Of a stretch of DNA of 64,000 nucleotides, positions 51,734-59,016 are shown one piece after another. The stretch comes from an uncultured Sphaerochaeta sp. (GTDB lineage Bacteria > Spirochaetota > Spirochaetia > Sphaerochaetales > Sphaerochaetaceae). The notes under the pieces were generated by a model, which saw only the letters and a list, made by a program, of their open reading frames with translations, did no database searches and had not been told where the DNA came from. Both the position numbers and the translations under genes were made by a program. The stretch covers positions 930,001 through 994,000 of the forward strand of contig NZ_OY781939.1 in assembly GCF_963677315.1 (NCBI RefSeq). Reading direction: 5' to 3'. Within the stretch, counting starts at the first letter, position 1. Every line of letters starts with the position of its first letter.

Positions 51734-51762
51734 TTGCGTGTACGAAATTGCTGTTCTACGAT
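51734..51762 (+). promoter_or_regulatory. Predicted promoter of a small outer-membrane protein gene
   Basis: TTGCGT (51734-51739), a 17-base spacer and TACGAT (51757-51762). The ATG at 51799 has AAAAGGAGG upstream. Confidence 0.55.
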
Positions 51763-51798
51763 GCATATAACGCAACGTACTTCAAAAGGAGGAGATAG

Positions 51799-52437
51799 AT
51801 GCGGAAAATATTGGTAATAGGGTGTGCGCTTCTGGTGTTGACCACACTACCTCTTATGGCAGGTATCAACAAGGGAACAGTTGCTGGGTATTATTCAGTA
51901 GAGTCTTCCGAGCAATATCTTTCTGAATGGGGATCTTCCACAGCAGTAGACATTGAGAGTACCAGTGTTGGATTGATGGCCAAGGGATCTTCTTTCTCCG
52001 ATCCAGCAAACCCATTCGGCTACTCCTACAACCTGAGAATCGGAAAGACCCTTGAATCAAAAGTTGATGGGTCAGAAGAGGATGTTTCCGATATTCCCCT
52101 TCGCTGGGATATTGGCGTCTATGCAGCTTTCCAACAGGATGTTTCGTACTCAACCTTTGTTGAAGCGGGAGCTGGCCTCCAGTTCGGCAGTGAGTCAGAG
52201 ACCTGGGATGATGGAACCCACACCTACTCTTGGGAGATATTCTCAGCCTACGTGGCAGGGTATGCAGAACTGAACTATGCAGTAACAGCAACAACGTTTG
52301 TGAGTATCGGTGCGAAGGCTCTCCTCCCAATTGGGGGGACTGTCACACTCTCAATTGATAATACTTCAGCAGAATCTGATATTGAGATGAGCGGTTTCGC
52401 GCTTGCTCCCTATGTAGGAATCTCGTTAGCTATCTGA
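51799..52437 (+). CDS. Small outer-membrane beta-barrel protein
   Basis: 212 residues. A signal peptide (MRKILVIGCALLVLTTLPLMAG) is cleaved near residue 21. The rest alternates hydrophobic and polar residues with many Gly, Ser, Tyr and Trp (FVEAGAGLQFGSESETWDDG, YAELNYAVTATTFVSIGAKA), as in an eight-strand OmpA/OmpW-like barrel. It ends in YVGISLAI rather than a strict aromatic terminus. The function is unknown. It has its own promoter and terminator and a strong ribosome site, so it is probably abundant. Confidence 0.72.
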   Translation: MRKILVIGCALLVLTTLPLMAGINKGTVAGYYSVESSEQYLSEWGSSTAVDIESTSVGLMAKGSSFSDPANPFGYSYNLRIGKTLESKVDGSEEDVSDIPLRWDIGVYAAFQQDVSYSTFVEAGAGLQFGSESETWDDGTHTYSWEIFSAYVAGYAELNYAVTATTFVSIGAKALLPIGGTVTLSIDNTSAESDIEMSGFALAPYVGISLAI

Positions 52438-52456
52438 TTAGGAAACACTGTAACAA

Positions 52457-52492
52457 AGGCCCGATACCTTCATGGTTTCGGGCCTCTTTTCT
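52457..52492. terminator. Terminator between the small barrel gene and nagB
   Basis: AGGCCCGA / TCGGGCCT forms an 8-bp stem with a 13-base loop, followed by CTTTTCTT on the plus strand. Confidence 0.8.
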
Positions 52493-52510
52493 TGGTTCAC
52501 TCGATCTTCC

Positions 52511-53323
52511 TTACGAGAGCATATTCTCTACTGAAAGATTATCACCCTCAATATCCTTGAAGTATTTGTAGGTATTCAGCTTCAATTCCCCACAGGCCGC
52601 TTCATCACAGACGATGACTGCCTTTGGATGTAGTTGGAGAGCACTACAGGTCCAGTTCTGGCTTACACCACCCTCAATGGTTGCCTGCAAGGCACGTGCC
52701 TTTGCATGGCCGTTTACCAGGATGATGACTTCCTTGCTGTCTGTTACGGTCTTCACTCCAACAGTTAGAGCTTGGGATGGTACCTTGCTCATGTCGTTGT
52801 CAAAGAATCTGCTGTTCATCACCTTGGTATCGTAGGTGAGTGATTTAATTCTGGTCTTGCTGGAGAGGGAAGAGAATGGCTCGTTGAATGCAATATGGCC
52901 ATCAGAACCTATGCCACCCAGAAAAAGCTCAATCCCACCGAATGCAGCAATTGCATCCTCGTAGGCAGCACACTCCGCCTCCAGATCTTTTGCATTTCCG
53001 TCAAGGATGTGGACATTCTCTTTCTTGATGTCGATATGGTTGAAGAAGTTTTTCCACATGAATGTGTAGTAACTCTGCTCATGGTCTTTTGGAAGACCAA
53101 CATATTCGTCCATGTTGAAGGTGACGACGTTGGCAAATGAGACATACCCTTCCCTATTCAGCCTGATCAACTCAGCATAAGTTCCAAGCGGAGAAGATCC
53201 GGTTGGCAGTCCCAGTACGAAAGGACGGTTCTCATTTGGCTCGAACTCCCTGATCCTGCTTGCAATATACCGGGCAGCCCAGAGAGAAAGATTCTCATAA
53301 TCGTTTTGGATGATGACTCGCAT
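52511..53323 (-). CDS. nagB: Glucosamine-6-phosphate deaminase
   Basis: 270 residues, the standard NagB length. [20 protein letters not shown] is the phosphate-binding loop, FNMDEYVGL and [21 protein letters not shown] hold the catalytic Asp and His. AAGGAGAGC lies before ATG. It converts glucosamine-6-phosphate to fructose-6-phosphate and ammonia, the entry of amino sugars into glycolysis. No nagA or transporter is adjacent. Confidence 0.97.
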   Translation of the reverse strand: MRVIIQNDYENLSLWAARYIASRIREFEPNENRPFVLGLPTGSSPLGTYAELIRLNREGYVSFANVVTFNMDEYVGLPKDHEQSYYTFMWKNFFNHIDIKKENVHILDGNAKDLEAECAAYEDAIAAFGGIELFLGGIGSDGHIAFNEPFSSLSSKTRIKSLTYDTKVMNSRFFDNDMSKVPSQALTVGVKTVTDSKEVIILVNGHAKARALQATIEGGVSQNWTCSALQLHPKAVIVCDEAACGELKLNTYKYFKDIEGDNLSVENMLS

Positions 53324-53375
53324 TGTGCTCTCCTTGTCACTCCATCATAAACGGAAAGACAGTATGAGACAACTA

Positions 53376-54446
53376 TCAGAAGGCTTCCTTGATGATTCCC
53401 CCGGCGAGGATTCTATCCCCTTCATAGAGAACCAGTGACTGTCCAACAGTAGCAGCCTTTACAGAGTCCGAGAACACAGCTGTAATGGTACCATCACCAT
53501 TCATGTGTGCTTTGGCTTCTGTGGGATACCCAGTGGAGCGAATTTTGGCCTGCACCTCCACTTCTCCCTTCAAGGAAGGCTTGCTGCTCCACACAACGTC
53601 ATCAGCTGTTACGGTACTCTGTAGAGTCTCCTCTACATAGCCGACTACCACTTCATTTTTTTGTGCGTCAAGCTGCAATACATAGAGTGGCCGTTCAGCC
53701 GCTATACCCAACCCCTTTCTCTGTCCAATGGTGTAGTGCCAGATCCCGTCATGGGTTCCAAGAATCTTTCCATCCTGGGTGACAATATTTCCCCGCTTGT
53801 TCTCCACTTCCAGAAGATCGGTATAATCCCCATCATAGAAATCCTGACTCTCTTCCTGGTAGACCTTATGGAATCCCTGCTCCACATCAATGGTGCGGGC
53901 TTCTTCCTTGGTCATGGAACCGAGGGGAAACAGCGTGACAGCGAGTTGAGCTTGGCTAAGACGATAGAGGAAGTAAGACTGGTCTTTCTTAAGATCAACA
54001 GCCCTGGTTATCGCATAGCGACCGTTTTCTTCTGTAATGCGGGCATAGTGTCCGGTGGCAAACTTGTCAAAAACAAGTCCGCTTTCCCTGGCATAATCCA
54101 CCATGGCCCCGAACTTGATCTTGGCATTGCACCATACACAGGGGTTCGGTGTACGCCCATCCATGTATTCGTCTTTGAAGTTTGCAAGCACCACTTCCTC
54201 AAATTGATCACTCAACTCAAGCACATGATGCTCTATACCTATCTTCTCACAGATTCGCTTGATCGCCTTGATATCTTCGCTCTTGTCGGGAGCGAAACAA
54301 CTGGTTGAACCGAGGGGACGAGCCAAGTGGGCACGTTTGTTCCAGATGGTCATAGTGACCCCTGTAACCTCATGTCCCTGCTGCTTCAGCAGATATGCTG
54401 CAACGGAAGAATCTATTCCTCCACTCATTCCTACCAGTACCTTCAT
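53376..54446 (-). CDS. mnmA: tRNA 2-thiouridine synthase MnmA, variant without the usual persulfide cysteine
   Basis: 356 residues. GMSGGIDSSVAAYLL (~7-21) is the PP-loop that adenylates the tRNA. TPNPCVWCNAKIKFG carries Cys104 and Cys107 as CxxC, where E. coli MnmA has DxxC (Asp99, Cys102). Where E. coli has Cys199 (SxGICFIG), this protein reads ESQDFYDGDY, so the persulfide cysteine is absent. YTIGQRKGLGIAAERPLYV is conserved. It inserts sulfur at U34 of Lys, Glu and Gln tRNAs. The CxxC pattern is like Fe-S-dependent tRNA thiolases, so a cluster-based sulfur route is plausible. GGAGG lies four bases before ATG. Confidence 0.93.
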   Translation of the reverse strand: MKVLVGMSGGIDSSVAAYLLKQQGHEVTGVTMTIWNKRAHLARPLGSTSCFAPDKSEDIKAIKRICEKIGIEHHVLELSDQFEEVVLANFKDEYMDGRTPNPCVWCNAKIKFGAMVDYARESGLVFDKFATGHYARITEENGRYAITRAVDLKKDQSYFLYRLSQAQLAVTLFPLGSMTKEEARTIDVEQGFHKVYQEESQDFYDGDYTDLLEVENKRGNIVTQDGKILGTHDGIWHYTIGQRKGLGIAAERPLYVLQLDAQKNEVVVGYVEETLQSTVTADDVVWSSKPSLKGEVEVQAKIRSTGYPTEAKAHMNGDGTITAVFSDSVKAATVGQSLVLYEGDRILAGGIIKEAF

Positions 54447-54483
54447 TGTCCCTCCGAAAATTAATCAGACCATATAATAGAAC

Positions 54484-54512
54484 GAAACCGCCCTGGAATC
54501 CAAGGCGGTTTC
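54484..54512 (-). terminator. Terminator-like hairpin after the first tRNA-Asp
   Basis: GAAACCGCC / GGCGGTTTC forms a 9-bp stem seven bases after the tRNA on the minus strand. Only GTTCTATT follows, so termination may be partial and mnmA could receive read-through. Confidence 0.6.
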
Positions 54513-54518
54513 TTCAAG

Positions 54519-54592
54519 CGAGAGTGACGGGACTCGAACCCGCGATCTACGGCGTGACAGGCCGTCGCGATAACCAGCTTCGCTACACCCTC
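54519..54592 (-). tRNA. tRNA-Asp (anticodon GTC), copy 1
   Basis: 74 bases on the minus strand: acceptor GAGGGTG / CACTCTC with one G-U pair, discriminator G as expected for Asp, anticodon loop CTGTCAC (GTC) in stem CGGC/GCCG, and T arm GCGGG-TTCGAGT-CCCGT. CCA is not encoded. Confidence 0.95.
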
Positions 54593-54604
54593 ATAGCAAG
54601 AGTG

Positions 54605-54633
54605 AAACTACACTATCCCTGTATTTTTGTCAA
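54605..54633 (-). promoter_or_regulatory. Promoter of tRNA-Asp copy 1
   Basis: On the minus strand, TTGACA (54628-54633), a 17-base spacer and TAGTTT (54605-54610), 12 bases before the tRNA. Confidence 0.7.
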
Positions 54634-54701
54634 CATAGCTAAAAAAGATTTTCCCATTTTTTGCTAAAATCATCAAGAATTGTGTTGTCATCTGCTGAAG
54701 C

Positions 54702-54744
54702 AAAAAAGAATCCTTCGCTCACCAGAGATGAACAAAGGATTCTT
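54702..54744 (-). terminator. Rho-independent terminator of tRNA-Asp copy 2
   Basis: AAGAATCCTT / AAGGATTCTT forms a 10-bp stem, with TTTTTT following on the minus strand. Confidence 0.85.
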
Positions 54745-54749
54745 GCTAG

Positions 54750-54823
54750 CGAGAGTGACGGGACTCGAACCCGCGATCTACGGCGTGACAGGCCGTCGCG
54801 ATAACCAGCTTCGCTACACCCTC
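54750..54823 (-). tRNA. tRNA-Asp (anticodon GTC), copy 2
   Basis: Identical over all 74 bases to the copy at 54519-54592, with the same discriminator G and anticodon GTC. It lies 157 bases away with separate control signals. Confidence 0.95.
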
Positions 54824-54838
54824 AAAAAGCACTCTTGG

Positions 54839-54867
54839 AAACTACACGATAGAAAGGCTTTTGTCAA
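54839..54867 (-). promoter_or_regulatory. Promoter of tRNA-Asp copy 2
   Basis: On the minus strand, TTGACA (54862-54867), a 17-base spacer and TAGTTT (54839-54844), the same hexamers and spacing as copy 1. Confidence 0.7.
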
Positions 54868-54929
54868 CATGCTACGCTGTTGCCAATAAAGAAACCCTTG
54901 CGTATACTTCCCGCAAGGAGAAGATACCC

Positions 54930-55829
54930 ATGCAAGAATCCATCATGCTGTTCTTTTTGAATATTGAGAACCCCGTTCTCGACTTCTTGGGCAACCTCGC
55001 CTCACTCTTGGGTGAGCAGACCTTCGTCATTGCCGTTATCCTCTATATCTTCTGGAATCATGACAAGAAGAAAGGGTTCGGCCTCTACTCATCAATTCTA
55101 CTCTCGGTACTCGCGATGGGTATACTGAAAGCCACGGTCAAGGCACCACGTCCGTTCCAGGTATTGGAATCGATCCAAGGCAAAAGACTGGAGACTGCAA
55201 CTGGATACTCATTCCCCAGCGGACATACGACAACCGGGGCAGCCTTCTATACAGCACTCGCACTCACCTTCCGAAAGCGTAAACTCAGTATTTTCTGTGC
55301 AATCATGATGACCCTTGTAGGATTGAGCAGGCTATACCTTGGGGTGCACTGGCCGATTGACGTGTTTGCTGGTCTTCTGCTCGGTGTTTCCATCAGCTTT
55401 GCCTTCTACCATTATCTGGACTTCATCTATGATGATGAGAAGCGACGTATGAGATACCTGATCATCCTAGGAACCATATTTGCCATTAGCGGAGCGGCAA
55501 TCAGTATCCTGCTCAATTTCTTTTCCGCTGATGAGACGGCATTCAATGACCTGATGAAGATCCTCGCTCTCGGTGGTGGAGGCTATCTTGGCTTCGCCCT
55601 TGAGAATAAGAAGGTCCAATTCTTGACCGAAGGAACATTAGGAAAGAAGATTGGCCGGTATCTAATCGGCTTGGTTGTTGTGCTTCTGATCATGGGCTCA
55701 AAGGTAATCATCCCAGAGTCGATGTATGCAGTTGGAGGCTTTGTGCGATACAGCCTCGTAGGACTCTGGGCAACCGGACTCTACCCTCTTATAGGAAAAA
55801 ATCTGCGTCTTTTCTCTGGTGCTCAATAA
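54930..55829 (+). CDS. PAP2-superfamily membrane phosphatase
   Basis: 299 residues from the ATG at 54930, with AAGGAG ten bases upstream. There are six or more membrane helices. The three phosphatase motifs are KATVKAPRP (KxxxxxxRP), YSFPSGHTTTGA (PSGH) and SRLYLGVHWPIDV (SRxxxxxHxxxD). It likely dephosphorylates a lipid such as phosphatidic acid, phosphatidylglycerophosphate or undecaprenyl diphosphate on the periplasmic side. An ~110-residue C-terminal membrane domain follows the core. The 3' end overlaps the convergent exonuclease gene by 41 bases. Confidence 0.92.
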   Translation: MQESIMLFFLNIENPVLDFLGNLASLLGEQTFVIAVILYIFWNHDKKKGFGLYSSILLSVLAMGILKATVKAPRPFQVLESIQGKRLETATGYSFPSGHTTTGAAFYTALALTFRKRKLSIFCAIMMTLVGLSRLYLGVHWPIDVFAGLLLGVSISFAFYHYLDFIYDDEKRRMRYLIILGTIFAISGAAISILLNFFSADETAFNDLMKILALGGGGYLGFALENKKVQFLTEGTLGKKIGRYLIGLVVVLLIMGSKVIIPESMYAVGGFVRYSLVGLWATGLYPLIGKNLRLFSGAQ

Positions 55830-56382
55830 CCTTCGGCTCAATACCCTTGGTGATCAGAAACCGGCGAAGATCGAGCAGCTCATTCAAATGCCCTTGGCAG
55901 AGCCGATACATGATCTTCCCGCACATGATTGCATCATCAAGGGCATAGTGAGCCTGATACTCCATATCGAAGTAATCAACCAGATAGGAGAGTTTATAAC
56001 TATGCATCTTGGGCCAGAGCTTTCGAGCAATGGTCAGGGTGCATAGGTAGCTCATCTCCCTAGCCTCCAGGTCATATGCTTCAAATGCAGCTTTCATAAC
56101 TCCCATGTCAAAGACTGCATTGTGGGCAACAAGGATATCACGACCGATGAATGAACGCATCTGTTCCCAGATCTTGTCGAATTCAGGGGCAGCAAGACAC
56201 TCATCACTGGAGAGTTTATGCACTGCTGTCATCCCTGGATCAAAATACGGATGCTTGGGACGGATCAATGTGTAATACGTCTCAAGCAGGGTACCTTCTT
56301 CATCAAACCGGGCAAGAGCTACTGAACAAGCACCACCGGGGTAGCTGTTCGCCGTCTCGAAATCTAATGCTACATAGTTCAC
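55789..56382 (-). CDS. DEDDh 3'-5' exonuclease (DnaQ/ExoX-like)
   Basis: 197 residues. VALDFETANSYPGG holds the first acid pair (DxE), LVAHNAVFDMGVM the second Asp and AHYALDDAIMCGKIM the His and final Asp of the DEDDh class. The length is that of a stand-alone exonuclease such as ExoX or the PolC-type epsilon domain, with a ~30-residue C-terminal extension. It trims DNA or RNA 3' ends with two metal ions. Its ATG overlaps the cyuA stop (ATGA), so it is in that operon. Confidence 0.9.
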   Translation of the reverse strand: MNYVALDFETANSYPGGACSVALARFDEEGTLLETYYTLIRPKHPYFDPGMTAVHKLSSDECLAAPEFDKIWEQMRSFIGRDILVAHNAVFDMGVMKAAFEAYDLEAREMSYLCTLTIARKLWPKMHSYKLSYLVDYFDMEYQAHYALDDAIMCGKIMYRLCQGHLNELLDLRRFLITKGIEPKVIEHQRKDADFFL

Positions 56383-57653
56383 GATTGTTTTCCCAACATG
56401 ATGGAGAGAATCGTCTTATCCGTTTCCTCCATCCCTTCATGACTGATCCTGGAGAGAAAATCCATACTCTCCATACTCGACTTTCCAACGATTCCGCTCT
56501 CACTTCCAGGGGAAAGACCACGGAATGCAAGTTTGCAGGCAAGGTTTGCCGCTTCCACACAACTGTAGATCTTCAGGGCACAGGTGGACTTGGCCCCATC
56601 ACAGATAATCCCTGTAAGATTTCCGACCATGGTGTTGAAAGCACGGTCCATCTCTTCCAGGTTTCCTCCCAGCAGATACACCAATCCACAAGCCGTCCCA
56701 ATGGAGGCTGTGAAGGCACCACAGAGAGCACTTAGCCGGTCTTTCCTGGCAGTCAGGCCCAATCCTATCAGCTGACTAAGCAATAAAGCCCTTCCAAGCT
56801 GTTCATCATCTTTCTTTAAATATGCTGCAACTACCGCTATAGGGACGGTCAAGGTGATTCCCTGATTTCCACTGCCACTGTTGATAATCACCGGTAACGA
56901 ACATCCAGCCATTCTTGCGTCACTGGCAGCTGCAGCCATGGCTGAGCCCAAGCTGAACGCCTCTGATAGACTGCTTGGTTCTTTCCCTATCGGTTCAGCG
57001 GCAATCCTCCCTACCGAAAGTCCATAGGAGTGCTCAAGCGCATGTCGCGCAATAGCAAGGTTGGTTTCCTTTGCATCCAGAACCAGATCGATCGCCTCAT
57101 TGGGTGCCTGTTCCACCCAAGTAAGCATATCAGCAAGACTCGCAGAATCGAGGAATTGCTCATCCTCCACTTCCAGTTCTGTACCACAGGCATCAACTGC
57201 CAGTTCACGTAAAACAGTAGTATTATGCTGCAAGTAACTGAACCGGTCATGCTCCCCACTGATGGTGGCAATGGCAAGATCATCTCCCGATTTTGCAGTA
57301 ACCTTGATATACAAGGAAGGAACATCACTCTCAATAACAAGCGAGACTGGAATTGCTGAAGCCTTCTCTATCTGCTCTTCGGTAAGACTACTGAGAATGC
57401 TCAACCCCTTCTCACTGTCTCCCCCACTTGCTCCAAGGGCAACTGCTGCCTGAATCCCCTTCAAGGAGCAATTTGGGATACCGACACCCATCGCATTCTT
57501 GACCATGTCCCTACTGGTACTGATCTCCAAAGAGGTAGGCACCAGTCCTAATATTTCCGCAGCCTTTGCACCAGCCAAAGCTGAGGCTGCAGGTTCAGTG
57601 CATCCCATTGCGGGACGCAACTCTTTTCGCAATATTTTGAGGTATTTATCCAT
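56379..57653 (-). CDS. cyuA: L-cysteine desulfidase (CyuA / UPF0597 family)
   Basis: 424 residues. LRPAMGCTEPAASALAGAKA and INSGSGNQGITLTVPIAVVA are family signatures, and GIICDGAKSTCALKIYSC contributes cluster cysteines. The family binds a [4Fe-4S] cluster and splits L-cysteine to pyruvate, ammonia and sulfide. Relatives act as serine dehydratase alpha-like proteins. It is cytoplasmic. A -10 hexamer lies six bases before ATG and no ribosome site is seen, so it is probably leaderless. The exonuclease gene is coupled downstream. Confidence 0.92.
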   Translation of the reverse strand: MDKYLKILRKELRPAMGCTEPAASALAGAKAAEILGLVPTSLEISTSRDMVKNAMGVGIPNCSLKGIQAAVALGASGGDSEKGLSILSSLTEEQIEKASAIPVSLVIESDVPSLYIKVTAKSGDDLAIATISGEHDRFSYLQHNTTVLRELAVDACGTELEVEDEQFLDSASLADMLTWVEQAPNEAIDLVLDAKETNLAIARHALEHSYGLSVGRIAAEPIGKEPSSLSEAFSLGSAMAAAASDARMAGCSLPVIINSGSGNQGITLTVPIAVVAAYLKKDDEQLGRALLLSQLIGLGLTARKDRLSALCGAFTASIGTACGLVYLLGGNLEEMDRAFNTMVGNLTGIICDGAKSTCALKIYSCVEAANLACKLAFRGLSPGSESGIVGKSSMESMDFLSRISHEGMEETDKTILSIMLGKQS

Positions 57654-57659
57654 ATATGT

Positions 57660-57689
57660 ACTATATCACTGCTCAGATACTCATTCCAA
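57660..57689 (-). promoter_or_regulatory. Predicted promoter of cyuA (leaderless)
   Basis: On the minus strand, TTGGAA (57684-57689), an 18-base spacer and TATAGT (57660-57665), then six bases to the ATG at 57653. Confidence 0.55.
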
Positions 57690-57712
57690 CCCAAAAAAAC
57701 CGAAATATTCCG

Positions 57713-58924
57713 TCATCTGGGAACATCAGCAATAAACAGCATTCCCTCCACTTGCAGGGTATAGGAGCCAAGAGAGGCTGCTACCACATGACAACTACCT
57801 TTCTGCAGGGGCCGCTTCTCCTTCTCAGAGATAAACTGGGCACTTCCCTCACCAACAAAGAGTAACTCGATACTCCTACGATCAGTAATCTCATAGGTTC
57901 CACTGGAAAGAACCATCAAATGGAACTCCTCGGTAGGAGTGAGAAGATGCATTCGGCCTGAGGCCCCACGCAGCATCGGAACTTTTTGAACTTCTTTCCC
58001 TTTGACCTCAGTGACCTTCATCAACTCTCTGACATCTACCTTCTTATTGGTAAGCCCGCCACGAAGTACATTATCTGATGCACTCATAAGCTCAATACCA
58101 TTGCCCATAACATAGGCATGCAAAGTCCCCGGCGAGAGGTAGAGAGCTTCACCCTTTTCAAGGTGTTTTACGTTCAGCAAGAATGGGCAAAACAGTCCTG
58201 GGTCATGGGGATAGGAAACATAGCTTGCAAGAACAATCCCCTTGCTCTCAAGAAACCGTCCATCAGCAGTACTGGTGGGTAGCTCTTCATGTGCTTTCAA
58301 GGAGGCAATATACTCATCTATCAGCGAAGACAATGTTTCCTTGTCCATGGTGTACAGTTGCTTGAACAAGTGTGCAAGCTTCTCATCATCCTCAACCCCT
58401 GATTCATCAAGATAAGAGAAATGTTTCACATATCCCTCAAGAAGCAGGAGCTTCAATACAGGAACAATCTGATCAATGGGACGAAATCCACACATTGCAG
58501 TAATCGGGGTAAGCGCATAGATGACTTCCGCCTTACGATTGGGGTCCTTATAGTTCCAGAGTTCCTGAGGAAGATGTTTACGGATAATCTCTTCCCAATC
58601 CCATCCTGCCTTTGCCTGAAGCTTATCAGGGTGGACCTGAATGGATAGGGGTTTCTCAATTGCCAGGACCTTGAATAAGAGTGGCAGCTCATCCCCAAAG
58701 GATTCAATGTGGTCCTCTCCGAACCAATGCTCACTGTCCCCTTTCAGGAAGGAAGAAAGATTCTGGTTAGTTTCCATGACGATTGCATCCCCTGAGGGAT
58801 GAGTCCCTAACCAAAACTCGGCCTTGGCCTTTCCATCCTCTGGAACACCCAACAGCGCAGGAATGAATGAGGTGTTCCCCCAGTCATACTCCTTGATATG
58901 TCCTTTTATTTGTACAATGTCCAT
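57713..58924 (-). CDS. manA: Mannose-6-phosphate isomerase, class I
   Basis: 403 residues from the ATG at 58924, with GGAGG five bases upstream. LSIQVHPDKLQAKAGW is the metal-binding QxH motif, and AEVIYALTPITAMCGFRP supplies the Glu. SPGTLHAYVMGNGIELMSASDNVLRGGLTNKKVD (seen in part) is the class I signature with a histidine. It interconverts mannose-6-phosphate and fructose-6-phosphate in the cytoplasm with zinc, giving precursors for GDP-mannose or using mannose as carbon source. Confidence 0.96.
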   Translation of the reverse strand: MDIVQIKGHIKEYDWGNTSFIPALLGVPEDGKAKAEFWLGTHPSGDAIVMETNQNLSSFLKGDSEHWFGEDHIESFGDELPLLFKVLAIEKPLSIQVHPDKLQAKAGWDWEEIIRKHLPQELWNYKDPNRKAEVIYALTPITAMCGFRPIDQIVPVLKLLLLEGYVKHFSYLDESGVEDDEKLAHLFKQLYTMDKETLSSLIDEYIASLKAHEELPTSTADGRFLESKGIVLASYVSYPHDPGLFCPFLLNVKHLEKGEALYLSPGTLHAYVMGNGIELMSASDNVLRGGLTNKKVDVRELMKVTEVKGKEVQKVPMLRGASGRMHLLTPTEEFHLMVLSSGTYEITDRRSIELLFVGEGSAQFISEKEKRPLQKGSCHVVAASLGSYTLQVEGMLFIADVPR

Positions 58925-58968
58925 ATCAGCCTCCAAGCCAAAGTATAGTTCGCTTGGCCTCAGAGAGC

Positions 58969-59000
58969 AAGTAAGCCCACCTTGCTAGGTGGGCCTACTT
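58969..59000. terminator. Hairpin between nhaC and manA
   Basis: AAGTAAGCCCACC / GGTGGGCCTACTT forms a 13-bp stem with one mismatch and a six-base loop, 16 bases after the nhaC stop codon. It lacks a T-tract, so it may act as a weak terminator or an mRNA 3'-end stabiliser. Confidence 0.6.
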
Positions 59001-59016
59001 GGTAGTGAATTGCAGA

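Noticed and set aside
53661..54308. 215-codon open frame on the plus strand
   Set aside because: It is antisense to mnmA and low in plausible secondary structure.
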